This document shows, piece after piece, positions 28,135-37,681 of a DNA stretch of 64,000 nucleotides. The translations under genes and the position numbers were made by a program. Position 1 is the stretch's first letter; every line of letters begins with the position of its first letter. The notes under the pieces are model-generated. The model saw nothing but the letters and a program-made list of their open reading frames with translations. It ran no database searches and was not told the origin of the DNA. The DNA comes from Wohlfahrtiimonas larvae (GTDB taxonomy: Bacteria > Pseudomonadota > Gammaproteobacteria > Cardiobacteriales > Wohlfahrtiimonadaceae): assembly GCF_039543665.1 (NCBI RefSeq), contig NZ_BAABKE010000003.1:186001-250000 (forward strand), read 5' to 3'.

Positions 28135-28890
28135 TTACAATAATGCTTCTGGCGATTCAGGTAAAATTTGTCCTCCATCTACAATAATAGTTTGCCCTGT
28201 AATGAATTTAGCCTCTTTAGATGCTAAAAAGGCCGCTGCATAACCAATATCTTTGGGCTCTCCCAATGTATGTGTTGGAATGGTTGCCTTCATTTGATTC
28301 AAGTAAGTTTCACCCTGCGCTGCTAAACCTTCAGTTAAAATATTACCTGGCATCACAGCATTTACCGTAACTCCGAAACGTGCATATTCCAATGAAGCGC
28401 TACGCATAAATCCTAATTGTGCAGCTTTTGATGCACCATAATGGCTCCAACCAGGAAAACCTGTAATTGCACCTGTGATAGAAGAGGTAATCACCACGCG
28501 GCCATAATTCTGTTTCTGCATTTGTTTTAAGGCAGCTTGTACAACGAAGAACATACCTTTAACATTCACTGTTTGCATTAGATCCCAATCTGCTTCTGTC
28601 ATTTCTTCTAGCGTTGCTTGTGGAAAAATACCAGTATTTGAGCAAACAATATCTAAACGACCATATTTCTCAATAATGCTATCAATACCAGCTTGCACAA
28701 CAGATTGTTTTGTTACATCCATTGTTATAAAGTCACCATTAATTAATTTTGCTGACTCATTACCTGCCACTTGATCAATGTCAGCAATGATCACTTTTGC
28801 CCCAGCCTCTGATAAAGCCTCAGCAATACCTTTACCAATACCTTTTGCACCACCTGTTACCAACGCAATTTGATCTTTTAACTGAAACAT
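28135..28890 (-). CDS. Short-chain dehydrogenase/reductase, FabG-like
   Basis: NAD(P)-dependent oxidoreductase of 251 residues. The cofactor motif TGGAKGIG starts at residue 12. The catalytic set is Ser137, Tyr151 and Lys155 (YGASK), and the C-terminal GQTIIVDGGQ is typical. The NAG motif is changed to SNTG. AGGAG precedes the ATG. It stands alone and is not in a fatty-acid cluster, so it is more likely a catabolic alcohol/ketone dehydrogenase than the housekeeping FabG. The substrate is unknown. Confidence 0.9.
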   Translation of the reverse strand: MFQLKDQIALVTGGAKGIGKGIAEALSEAGAKVIIADIDQVAGNESAKLINGDFITMDVTKQSVVQAGIDSIIEKYGRLDIVCSNTGIFPQATLEEMTEADWDLMQTVNVKGMFFVVQAALKQMQKQNYGRVVITSSITGAITGFPGWSHYGASKAAQLGFMRSASLEYARFGVTVNAVMPGNILTEGLAAQGETYLNQMKATIPTHTLGEPKDIGYAAAFLASKEAKFITGQTIIVDGGQILPESPEALL

Positions 28891-29108
28891 AGCTGCTCCT
28901 TTATACGTATAACTAAATTATTATTCATGGTCATAATGCTAAAAATATTTCAAAAAAATATTAATAATGATATTAATTAAAATAACCTTAATTGGTTTGA
29001 CTCATAACATATCATAAAACACTTAAAATAGTTTCCTATGAATCACTCATCATTTTGCGGTAAACTGTTCAATACTATTTATAATTACCTACCGTTTAAG
29101 GAAAAATT

Positions 29109-30347
29109 ATGAGCTACAAGAAAATATCACTATCAATTGCAGCAACTCTAATTCTTGGTACATTCTCATCAGCACAAACACAATTGCAAACATCTGTGGA
29201 ATTTGAACCTAATTCAATCATTGCTTATTTCTCAGAAGATGGCACCTTACTACCAACTCGTAATGGCAGTGAATACTACCGTTATTTTAAAGAAATTGTC
29301 AGTGGCTGCTACTTAGTTCAAGATTTCTATAGCATGAATGATCAAAAACAGACTGACCCTATCTGCTTCACTGACCCTATGGAGTTGCAATCTTGGTTCC
29401 CACAAAGCATGCAAGGCCCATTGACTTTTTGGGATATTCACGGCAATAAAATGCAAGAAGGGTATAGCCAACAAGATGGTGGTAGTTCTGGTTTTTGGAA
29501 AACATGGGATAACTATGGTAATGCCAATACTTATGAGTTGATCAATGGTGAAGTGATTGTTTCTTACTTCGACCCTGAAGGCAATCGTCAAGCTATGCCT
29601 GTCAATGGTGGAACATTTAGAACGATTTTAGATCAAAACCCAGAAACCGGAGAATACTTAGTTGCTGACTATTTCACAGATAGTCGTATGCGCCAAATGG
29701 ATCCTGTCATCATTCAACGCGAAGATCTTCTCAGCTGGGATATAAAATATCGTCATGGCACTTATACTTATTACAATGATGAAGGAGATCTGACAACTGT
29801 TGAACAATATGATGATGGCAAACTCAATGGTACAGTCACTAATTGGTATCCCAATGTATATCCTGCGCAAAAATTTGATGAGCTACATTTCACAGATGGG
29901 CAACAAGATGGCTTATATATCCGCTGGTATGACAATGGTTATCCTAAAATTAAAGCTATCATTGATAATGGCAATCTTCAATCCTTAAAATGTTGGGATA
30001 GTAACTTTCATGAGTTAAACTCCACACAGTGCCCTGCACTATTTGATGAATATGCCTATGATAATACTATGCAAATAGAAGAAGAAACCATCAATATTGA
30101 AGAAAATGGCACAGAAACTGCGCCGATTGAAATCATCATTCCTGGGCAAGAAGTTATCATTGATGAGCTAGAAAGTACGATTGAGACATCTGACAACACA
30201 GAAACTTCCAATGATAACGCTACAGTGATTTTCCCTAAAGATCAGGATATCGAGGAAAGCACAGATGCTACTGAATCACCTGCTGAACCCGAAACTGAGG
30301 GAAAAAAGATTTTAAAATCCATTAAAAATATTATGGATGCACTATAA
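29109..30347 (+). CDS. Secreted MORN-repeat-like protein with acidic tail
   Basis: A 412-residue exported protein. The signal peptide is MSYKKISLSIAATLILGTFSSA. Residues of about 210-300 carry MORN_2/YwqK-type units (GTYTYYNDEG, DGKLNGTVTNWYPN, QDGLYIRWYDNGYPK). The last 90 residues are rich in Glu and Thr and look disordered. A TATAAT at 29080-29085 lies upstream. YwqK-type proteins are called antitoxins in some databases, but no partner gene is adjacent here and no such role is inferred. Confidence 0.75.
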   Translation: MSYKKISLSIAATLILGTFSSAQTQLQTSVEFEPNSIIAYFSEDGTLLPTRNGSEYYRYFKEIVSGCYLVQDFYSMNDQKQTDPICFTDPMELQSWFPQSMQGPLTFWDIHGNKMQEGYSQQDGGSSGFWKTWDNYGNANTYELINGEVIVSYFDPEGNRQAMPVNGGTFRTILDQNPETGEYLVADYFTDSRMRQMDPVIIQREDLLSWDIKYRHGTYTYYNDEGDLTTVEQYDDGKLNGTVTNWYPNVYPAQKFDELHFTDGQQDGLYIRWYDNGYPKIKAIIDNGNLQSLKCWDSNFHELNSTQCPALFDEYAYDNTMQIEEETINIEENGTETAPIEIIIPGQEVIIDELESTIETSDNTETSNDNATVIFPKDQDIEESTDATESPAEPETEGKKILKSIKNIMDAL

Positions 30348-30362
30348 ACTCAATAGCCAAGA

Positions 30363-31022
30363 TTATAAAAAACTAGGTGGCTGTTTAAACAGCTGCCTTT
30401 TTTTGGTTATAGGATGAGTAAAAGCTAATTCAGCAGCATGTAAATATAAACGATTTCTACCTTTTAAAGCATCTTCATGAGCATAAAAACGATCCCCTAA
30501 AATTGGATGCCCCTTGCTCATCATGTGTACTCGTAATTGATGCGATCGTCCTGTCACGGGCACTAATTCAATCAAGGTATTACCATCATCATCTTCAGAT
30601 AAAACTTTGTAATGCGTGAGTGCATCTTTCCCATATTCATACGAAACCATTTGTTTAGGCCGATTGGGCCAATCACAAATCAACGGAAAATCTATACTTC
30701 CCTCTTTTTCTGCCAAAATACCAAAAACTTTAGCGATATATGTTTTATCCGTTTCTCGCTCACGAAATTGACGTTTTAATTCACGCTCAGCTTCAATATG
30801 TAATGCTACAACCATTAATCCACTGGTCGCTAAATCTAATCGATGAACTGTTTCTGCATCAGGAAATTCCCATTGAATGCGAGTTAATATACTATCCCAC
30901 AATTCAGGTGGTTTACCTGGCACTGATAACAAATCATGTGGCTTATTAACCACCATAATATCTCTATCTTGATATAGAATATCTAACCAAGGCACAATGG
31001 CTGGATCATAATAATAATTCAT
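30363..31022 (-). CDS. rluA: Dual-specificity RNA pseudouridine synthase RluA
   Basis: Converts U746 of 23S rRNA and U32 of certain tRNAs to pseudouridine in E. coli. The 219 residues equal the E. coli length. The catalytic Asp63 lies in HRLDLATSG, and LICDWPNRPKQ and GRSHQLRVHM are RluA hallmarks. It lies 6 bases after rarD and is probably co-transcribed with it. The end of the gene contains the terminator of the convergent MORN gene. Confidence 0.96.
   Translation of the reverse strand: MNYYYDPAIVPWLDILYQDRDIMVVNKPHDLLSVPGKPPELWDSILTRIQWEFPDAETVHRLDLATSGLMVVALHIEAERELKRQFRERETDKTYIAKVFGILAEKEGSIDFPLICDWPNRPKQMVSYEYGKDALTHYKVLSEDDDGNTLIELVPVTGRSHQLRVHMMSKGHPILGDRFYAHEDALKGRNRLYLHAAELAFTHPITKKRQLFKQPPSFL
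30375..30404 (+). terminator. Terminator of the MORN gene, inside the rluA 3' end
   Basis: AGGTGGCTG (30375-30383) pairs with CAGCTGCCT (30390-30398) with two G-U pairs and a 6-base loop, followed by seven T residues. It lies wholly within the coding sequence of convergent rluA. Confidence 0.75.
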
Positions 31023-31028
31023 GTACTT

Positions 31029-31943
31029 TTAATCTTTAGATTTCGTGGACAATAAACGCACTTGAGATTGATATTTGCGATATTCAGAAATAATAAAAAT
31101 TACAACTGCGACCCAAACAATAATAAAGCCCATTAAACGCATAAAATCTACAGAATCATTAAAGAAAAGTACACCATTAATCATCTGCAATGTTGGCGAG
31201 ACAAATTGCACAATTCCCACTAAAGACAGTGGAATTTTTTTTGCGCCTTCTGAGAATAATAATAATGGGATAGTTGTCGCTGCCCCCGATAACAACAACA
31301 AAACTAAAGGCAAGGTTGGTAATTCTGTAAATACAAGATTGCCTTGATTAAACTCATAGAATAGATAAATACTAGCAAATGGCAACATAAAGAATGTTTC
31401 AAAAGCGATACTTGGCAATGTCTTGACAGGATAGGCCTTTTTCAATAAGCCATAAAATGAAAAAGTGATGGCTAATCCTAATGCAACATAGGGAATTGTT
31501 TGACCAACAATGGTTAACCATATAATACCAACAATCGCAATCCCAACAGCCATTGATTGGCTATGGGATAATCGTTCTTTTAAAATCAGTCGCCCTAAAA
31601 AAATGCTGAATAATGGTGTAATAAAATACCCTAAACTTGCATCCACAACTCGATTGGCCGTAATTGCCCATAAATACGTTAACCAATTAAAAAATAATAA
31701 TTGTGAGGTAACAAATAAAACAAGTACTGTTTTGCGTTGCGTTAAGACAGCTAAAATCGATTTCCACTCTCTAAATAACGTCAAAACAAGAACAACAAAC
31801 ACAACAGACCATATGATCCGTTGTGACATCAGCTGAGTAGAACCCAACATTTTTAGTGAATACCAATATAAAGGGAAATTCCCCCACATAAGGTAACACC
31901 CTAAAGTATAGAAAATACCTTTTTTATATTCACTTTGATTCAC
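31029..31943 (-). CDS. rarD: RarD/EamA-family transporter
   Basis: Ten-helix drug/metabolite-superfamily membrane protein of 304 residues. The start KKGIFYTLGCYLMWGNFPLY is typical of RarD, whose substrate is not established. It begins at a GTG. It sits between the Na+/H+ antiporter (20 bases upstream) and rluA (6 bases downstream) on the same strand. Confidence 0.92.
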   Translation of the reverse strand: MNQSEYKKGIFYTLGCYLMWGNFPLYWYSLKMLGSTQLMSQRIIWSVVFVVLVLTLFREWKSILAVLTQRKTVLVLFVTSQLLFFNWLTYLWAITANRVVDASLGYFITPLFSIFLGRLILKERLSHSQSMAVGIAIVGIIWLTIVGQTIPYVALGLAITFSFYGLLKKAYPVKTLPSIAFETFFMLPFASIYLFYEFNQGNLVFTELPTLPLVLLLLSGAATTIPLLLFSEGAKKIPLSLVGIVQFVSPTLQMINGVLFFNDSVDFMRLMGFIIVWVAVVIFIISEYRKYQSQVRLLSTKSKD

Positions 31944-31963
31944 AATAACCAGCCTAAATAAAA

Positions 31964-33634
31964 TTAATGACGCTCGCGTCCTGATAATACAGTTTCAAGC
32001 AAATCGAGATCATATCTTAGTTTATTTGCGGTTTCTTCGCTGATTTTTTGTGTTGATTTTAAGCGCATTAATTCCCCGCGTTCTGCACGAATCGCAGCAA
32101 GCCTAAATCGTAATTCTAAAGCATCATAGTATTCTGTTTCAGCATTACTAATCCCTAAAGATTGACGAATCCCCCTTGCAACATGATTATGTATATCCTC
32201 AATATGCTGAGGATCTAGTTTTACTTCATTATTATTAATTAGGCGTGTTTCTAATGTTTGAATGCTTGTTAAAGCTACCTGTTGCATAGCAGCACGTGCA
32301 ATTTTAGTTTCTTGTTCAAACTCATCATCATCTACAATAAAGCCACGCAATAACAATGGTAAAATTATAATGGCAACAATCAAAGATAAAATGATGACAC
32401 CAATGGCAATGAAGTTAATATAATTTCGACCAGGCACTGAAATAAATATTGGTGATGTACTAATGAATAGAGGTATTGATAAAGCTGCTGCTAATGTAAC
32501 GGCACCACGCACACCCGCAAAAGTCATAATTACCAATTCTTTCAATGTTAAAAATTCATAATCCCATTTGATATTTTTTTTCCAAAAAATAATTTTCTTA
32601 ATATGTTTCATGGCAAATAACCAAATGAATCGCAATAACATCAACATGCCATAGACAATCAGAATATCAGACAACATACTAAATAAATTAATACCATTAT
32701 CTGCACTGATTGTTTCAACAGAATATTCAATAATGCCCGGAATTTGTAAGCCTAACATTAAGAAAACAATACCATTTAGCAAATATTCCAAAATACTCCA
32801 TGTACTATTTGCTTGAAAACGCATTTTAATGGAAACATTACTCATTGTATTACAATAAGTGACTGTCATTCCTGCTACAACTGCAGCTAAAATCCCTGAG
32901 CCACCCAAATGTTCTGCCACAACGTAAACTAAGAAGGGGAGTAATAATAGAAAAATCATTTGGATCGTACTTTCATCACCTTGTAAGCGCGTTAATACAA
33001 TCACTAATCGGACATAAAACCATGTTACAACTAAGCCAATTAAAATGCCTCCGCCCGCCATTAGGATAAAATTACCACCCATTTTGACGTAATCGCCAGT
33101 ATTATTGAAAACAATCGTTCCCATAATAATAGCAACAGCATATTTTAAAGAAACAAGCGCAGAAGCATCATTGAGTAATGCTTCTCCTTCTAAAATTTTG
33201 CTCAATTTTTTAGGCAATGTGCCTTTACCAACAATACCTGATAATGCCACAGCATCGGTTGGTGATAGTACAGCAGCTAATGCAAAACCTACAGCTAATG
33301 GAATATCTGGCATTAATGTAGGAATAAAAAAACCCAATCCTACAACAGTAGCAAACACTAACAATAATGCTAAACTAATGATCTCCCAACGAGATTGTAA
33401 AAATTCATGAAATGGCATTCGTAATCCATCCGCAAATAACAGTGGCGGAATGAATAGAAATAAAAACAAATCAGGATCAAAATCAATATGTAATCCAAAA
33501 GATGGAAATGCTAAAAGAACACCAATAATAATTTGTAATACAGGTAGAGCGACTTTAAAAGGCAGGACGCGGCGGATAATGTCAGATAATGACACCATCG
33601 TAATTAGGATCAATATAGTATAGAATATTTTCAT
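31964..33634 (-). CDS. Na+/H+ antiporter, CPA1/NhaP type
   Basis: Inner-membrane cation/proton exchanger of 556 residues. About 12 hydrophobic segments cover residues 1-430, with family motifs LSPTDAVALSGIVGKG, EGEALLNDASALV and GVRGAVTLAAAL. A cytoplasmic helical C-terminal tail of about 120 residues follows. It resembles E. coli YjcE. Such exchangers keep pH and Na+ balance. It lies 30 bases after the unknown 300-residue gene and 20 bases before rarD. Confidence 0.93.
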   Translation of the reverse strand: MKIFYTILILITMVSLSDIIRRVLPFKVALPVLQIIIGVLLAFPSFGLHIDFDPDLFLFLFIPPLLFADGLRMPFHEFLQSRWEIISLALLLVFATVVGLGFFIPTLMPDIPLAVGFALAAVLSPTDAVALSGIVGKGTLPKKLSKILEGEALLNDASALVSLKYAVAIIMGTIVFNNTGDYVKMGGNFILMAGGGILIGLVVTWFYVRLVIVLTRLQGDESTIQMIFLLLLPFLVYVVAEHLGGSGILAAVVAGMTVTYCNTMSNVSIKMRFQANSTWSILEYLLNGIVFLMLGLQIPGIIEYSVETISADNGINLFSMLSDILIVYGMLMLLRFIWLFAMKHIKKIIFWKKNIKWDYEFLTLKELVIMTFAGVRGAVTLAAALSIPLFISTSPIFISVPGRNYINFIAIGVIILSLIVAIIILPLLLRGFIVDDDEFEQETKIARAAMQQVALTSIQTLETRLINNNEVKLDPQHIEDIHNHVARGIRQSLGISNAETEYYDALELRFRLAAIRAERGELMRLKSTQKISEETANKLRYDLDLLETVLSGRERH

Positions 33635-33664
33635 AATTTATCGCTTATTTATAAGATTGAAAAT

Positions 33665-34567
33665 CTACACTGCCTTTGATGATATCATCGCATTCACACT
33701 GTCTAGTGTTTGTGTTTTTAAGAAAAACTGGACGTCTTGAGAAACAAATTCTGAAAATTGAATACCATGATCCGTTAATAATAATTTCAAACGTTTTAAT
33801 GTTTGTTTATAAAAAATATAGTCACTCTCTTCACCACCAAAGATCTCTGTAAAAATATCTTTAGCAGGCACAATGAAAACGACCTCTTCACCATTCCATA
33901 ATACTAAATGACCACTACCCAATACTTGGAATGTTGAGCCCATATCGAAAATGATATGTTTCATCACTTCCCATAAAGGTTCTAAGTTAATTTGAATTAA
34001 CTGTGTTGCATAGAAACTACTGATATCACTCAAAGTCACCATATGCATATGTGCAACTTTACAATCCAAAGCAGATTCAATAATTGAACGAAGCACTTCT
34101 GTCACAATACCTTCTTGAGATATTGTATTCTCAATATGGTTTACCAATGCTTGATTCTCTTCAGTTTTAGGTAAAATTAGTAATGCTGGAAAAATATATA
34201 ATGGATCAGGTGATTGTGTATCCTTATTAAATGCACTCACAGAAAACTCACCACCTTTTGCTGTAATTGTTACGATAGATGGCTCAAAGTTATTGGGTCT
34301 AAAATTAATTTTAGATACTTCTGTCATCTCATGATAGATCGGGAATTTAGGGCGCATGATCTGTGCCACTTGATAGCCTGCACCCACGAATACAACACCT
34401 GCATCAGATAATGCTGGATACAACTGTTGAAGTGATGCCGTCACTTTACGGCTCATCTCTTCAGCTATCTCTTTATCCAAATATGTTTGTAAACCTGGAC
34501 TCAACTCTGATAATTGCAGCATGACTGCAAAATCTAAGTACATTAATTCAGGTTGAGTAGTATTCAT
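33665..34567 (-). CDS. Unrecognised 300-residue cytoplasmic protein
   Basis: I do not recognise this family. There is no signal peptide and there are no membrane segments. The composition is that of a mixed alpha/beta soluble protein. There are no obvious catalytic motifs, only scattered Phe-rich beta-like segments (HLVLWNGEEVVFIVPAKDIF). It lies 36 bases after the aromatic amino-acid carrier and 30 bases before the antiporter, so it may be co-expressed with transporters. Confidence 0.6.
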   Translation of the reverse strand: MNTTQPELMYLDFAVMLQLSELSPGLQTYLDKEIAEEMSRKVTASLQQLYPALSDAGVVFVGAGYQVAQIMRPKFPIYHEMTEVSKINFRPNNFEPSIVTITAKGGEFSVSAFNKDTQSPDPLYIFPALLILPKTEENQALVNHIENTISQEGIVTEVLRSIIESALDCKVAHMHMVTLSDISSFYATQLIQINLEPLWEVMKHIIFDMGSTFQVLGSGHLVLWNGEEVVFIVPAKDIFTEIFGGEESDYIFYKQTLKRLKLLLTDHGIQFSEFVSQDVQFFLKTQTLDSVNAMISSKAV

Positions 34568-34603
34568 GGGAACTCCTTTAGATGATCGAGATAAGGCAAA
34601 AAT

Positions 34604-35845
34604 TTATGGTGCAAGAAAGTTTAACGCGTTCCAATGGAAAACTTCAACTAACAAATGTGATACTGCTGCAATCACACCATAAATAATCACAAGATATGGC
34701 ATCCACTTTCCACCCATTGCTTTGAATACAGGTTTTTCATTACCTGCTTTCTTACGATGTGCAATGACCATCATACCTGGAATGATCACAGACCAAATCG
34801 CTGCAAATAAACCTGCAAAACCGATTGCTACAATGAATCCACCTGGCAAACTCATGCCTAAAATTGTTGGCGGAATGAATGTGATCACAGCTGTTTTTGC
34901 ACGACCCAATGCTGAATCATCAAATTTACATAAGTCCGCAATATAATCGAATAAACCTAAACCCGCACCTAAAAATGAAGTGACCACAGCAAAAAACATA
35001 AAAAATTTCAAGATTGTTCTAAAAACTTCGGACAAATTAACAGTATTCAACAGCCATACTAAACCATCATTGGCTTGTGCAACTTCTAAAAACTGAATAC
35101 GAGGAATATTCCCCATAATACCCAACATCCAAACACCATAAAAAATCAAAGTTAAAACCATGCCAATCGCAATAGCTAAACGAATTTTTTTCCCACCTTC
35201 ACGACCATAATATTTTACAAAACTTGGAACACTTGCATGAAAACAAAAAGATGTTAGAAAAAAAGGCAAGCTGGCAAATGCATAAATGGCAAATTTAGAC
35301 TCACCAGATGGCTCAAATAAATTTGGGATAGAAATAGACTTTAATAGTCCTGTTAATGCCACAAATAATGTGATGAACATTGCAATCATTAAAACTGTAG
35401 AAATGCGATCCACAGCTTTAGCCCCCCACCAAACGACTAATGAAAATATAACAGCAAAGACTAATCCTGCCATAGCTTTTGGCATAGTAATATTAAAATT
35501 CATTTGCAATGCATTCTGAATAACAGAACCAGAACCATCAACATATGCATATAAAAGAATATACAAAACAAATGCAACCGATAAACCATTCACGATTGTT
35601 GCAAAATGCCCTAAATTATCTTTAACTAAGGTATGAAAACTTGAGCCCTCAGGATAACTTAAGTTAACCTCTAGAATTTCTTCAGCTGAATTTTGCATAA
35701 AAAATGTGGTGAGTAACATGATAAAAATAGTCCATGTAAACCACATGCCCGCAGATACAATCGGAAGTGTTAGCATACCCGCACCAATCATTGTGCCAGC
35801 AGCAATCATCGCACCACCAAGTACGGATGGTTGTCTTGTTGTCAT
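34604..35845 (-). CDS. Aromatic amino acid permease (Mtr/TyrP/TnaB family)
   Basis: Proton-coupled importer for tryptophan or tyrosine, 413 residues, close to E. coli Mtr. Eleven or so membrane segments follow the N-terminal family signature SVLGGAMIAAGTMIGAGML. The start at 35845 matches the family N-terminus; the longer frame adds a non-homologous 10 residues. Which aromatic acid is used cannot be told. It may head a minus-strand group with the next four genes. Confidence 0.93.
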   Translation of the reverse strand: MTTRQPSVLGGAMIAAGTMIGAGMLTLPIVSAGMWFTWTIFIMLLTTFFMQNSAEEILEVNLSYPEGSSFHTLVKDNLGHFATIVNGLSVAFVLYILLYAYVDGSGSVIQNALQMNFNITMPKAMAGLVFAVIFSLVVWWGAKAVDRISTVLMIAMFITLFVALTGLLKSISIPNLFEPSGESKFAIYAFASLPFFLTSFCFHASVPSFVKYYGREGGKKIRLAIAIGMVLTLIFYGVWMLGIMGNIPRIQFLEVAQANDGLVWLLNTVNLSEVFRTILKFFMFFAVVTSFLGAGLGLFDYIADLCKFDDSALGRAKTAVITFIPPTILGMSLPGGFIVAIGFAGLFAAIWSVIIPGMMVIAHRKKAGNEKPVFKAMGGKWMPYLVIIYGVIAAVSHLLVEVFHWNALNFLAP

Positions 35846-35920
35846 AAGTGAATACTCGTTTATAGTTAAAATCAAACGATTATTGTACTCATGAAAATAG
35901 ATAAGACAATATAGAAAATA

Positions 35921-36898
35921 TTAAGATTTCATAGTTTTTTTAGTAGAGCCATAAATAATATATTTATCTAACTCTTTCTTAGGTACACCCTTTAAATGTT
36001 TAATTTCTGTTTCAGGCAACATAATACCTTTTACATTATTACGCTTCGCAACATTAGGATTATAAAATTCAATAACATCTTTAGGAATATTAGAAGCTTT
36101 AATAATCCTATTTAACTTTTCAGGGCTATCTGTTCTAATTCTCACAAGTTCAGGTATATCTACTTGTTCAATCTTTGACAATTTATCTCTTTCAGCAATC
36201 ACTTCTGAAAGTGCTAAAACTTTTGGAATATATGCCTTTGTGATTTTAGGTAAATCAATGCTCCAATAATCTGTCCCTTTGCCACGCTGTCGATTTGCTT
36301 TAATACTTCTCAAAACTCGCCCTTCTCCAGCATTATAAGCAGCCATCGTTAATAGCCAATCGCCATCAAACATTTTATTTAAATATTCCAAATAATCTAA
36401 AGCAGCCTTAGTAGAGGCCGCAGGACTATAACGACCATCATAATTATTCTTAACATCTATACCAAAATTCTTAGCTGTTTGTTTACCAAATTGCCACAAT
36501 CCTACATACTGACCTTTATTTGATGCTGCTGGTTTATAACTACTCTCAATCAAGGGAATCATAGCTAATTCTGCTGGCATATCGCGCTTTTTAATTTCAT
36601 TTAATATATAACTCATGATGACTAAACGATCAGAGTCTAAATGATTAAAAATTCTAGGGTCCTTTGTGAAGCTTTTAATATGTTTCTGTACTTCTTTGTG
36701 TTTCACTTCATCTGTTAATTGTCTATGTTTAGAAAAATCATTAATAAGTAATTTTTCAGTTCGGCTATCAACATTTTTTCGTGACGAAGAGCTTGCAGCT
36801 GTATTAGCACTTGCACAAGCTGAAAGCACCATCGATGCTATAAAAATACAAATAAAACACAAATAATTTCTAATTTCTTTTCCTTGAAATTCAAACAT
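35921..36898 (-). CDS. MltD-like lytic transglycosylase lipoprotein
   Basis: Cuts peptidoglycan glycan strands. It is a 325-residue lipoprotein with lipobox LSAC (Cys28). The SLT domain covers about residues 100-230, with catalytic Glu118 in PLIESSYKP and the motifs YVGLWQFGKQTA and AAYNAGEGRV. The C-terminal part resembles the MltD linker, but the LysM repeats found in E. coli MltD (about 450 residues) are absent. It is probably outer-membrane anchored. Confidence 0.9.
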   Translation of the reverse strand: MFEFQGKEIRNYLCFICIFIASMVLSACASANTAASSSSRKNVDSRTEKLLINDFSKHRQLTDEVKHKEVQKHIKSFTKDPRIFNHLDSDRLVIMSYILNEIKKRDMPAELAMIPLIESSYKPAASNKGQYVGLWQFGKQTAKNFGIDVKNNYDGRYSPAASTKAALDYLEYLNKMFDGDWLLTMAAYNAGEGRVLRSIKANRQRGKGTDYWSIDLPKITKAYIPKVLALSEVIAERDKLSKIEQVDIPELVRIRTDSPEKLNRIIKASNIPKDVIEFYNPNVAKRNNVKGIMLPETEIKHLKGVPKKELDKYIIYGSTKKTMKS

Positions 36899-37129
36899 CT
36901 ATATCAATGTCCAAACAATTTAGAGAGCAAGATTTTATCACAATGAAAAATATTCACCATAAAACTCTCGCTTAGGTTTAAAAGATAAATACAATAGATA
37001 CTCTATTAAAATAGAAATACCAGCAATATCTTAAACTTTTTTCTAAAATCATATAATTTTGTTTTATATATCTAACTTTATCTGTTAGGATCGCTCAACT
37101 GATAATTTTCAATGAATTTCACTTAAATT

Positions 37130-37158
37130 TTGAAACTTTGAAGTGATATACGTATAAT
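37130..37158 (+). promoter_or_regulatory. aroQ: Sigma-70 promoter of aroQ-accB-accC
   Basis: TTGAAA (37130-37135), a 17-base spacer and a perfect TATAAT (37153-37158) lie 33 bases before the aroQ start. Confidence 0.75.
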
Positions 37159-37190
37159 TACCCTATTTTATGTCATCACTATGAGGCAAT

Positions 37191-37649
37191 ATGTCTACAG
37201 CAGACTCACCTAAAGTATTGTTAATCAATGGCCCCAATCTAAATATGATTGGAACCAGGGAACCTCATATCTATGGTTCTACCACGCTTATACAGCTCGA
37301 AGATCAGCTAACACAAAAAGCAAAACAACTAGAAATTGCTCTAACATGCTTTCAATCCAATATTGAAGGTGAAATCATCACAAAAATTCAACAAGCAAAA
37401 TCTAATAATATTGATGTGATTATCATTAATCCTGGTGCATATACACACACTAGCATCGGAATACGTGATGCTTTTTTGAGTGTGCAGATTCCTTTTATAG
37501 AAATCCATATTTCAAATGTATATGCTCGCGAAAATTTTAGGCATCACTCATATTTATCAGATATTGCTTCAGGAATTCTGGTGGGACATGGTCTTTTTGG
37601 CTACGAGCTTGCGCTCTATCGAGCTCAAAATATCATCTCATCAAGATAA
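37191..37649 (+). CDS. aroQ: Type II 3-dehydroquinate dehydratase
   Basis: Third step of the shikimate pathway: dehydrates 3-dehydroquinate. It is 152 residues, typical of type II. Visible motifs are NGPNLNMIGTREPHIYG with catalytic Tyr29, NPGAYTHTSI, and EIHISNVYARE with catalytic His106. GAGG precedes the ATG. As in many gammaproteobacteria it leads accB and accC, behind a near-consensus promoter. Confidence 0.97.
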   Translation: MSTADSPKVLLINGPNLNMIGTREPHIYGSTTLIQLEDQLTQKAKQLEIALTCFQSNIEGEIITKIQQAKSNNIDVIIINPGAYTHTSIGIRDAFLSVQIPFIEIHISNVYARENFRHHSYLSDIASGILVGHGLFGYELALYRAQNIISSR

Positions 37650-37681
37650 TTAATAACTTTGTCGTAGGAGAATAAAAACTC

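Noticed and set aside
28135..28890. Housekeeping fabG
   Set aside because: It is isolated from other fatty-acid genes, and the NAG motif is altered, so only an SDR call is supported.
29109..30347. Toxin-antitoxin function for the YwqK/MORN-like protein
   Set aside because: It has a signal peptide and no adjacent partner gene; the antitoxin label rests only on a database family name.
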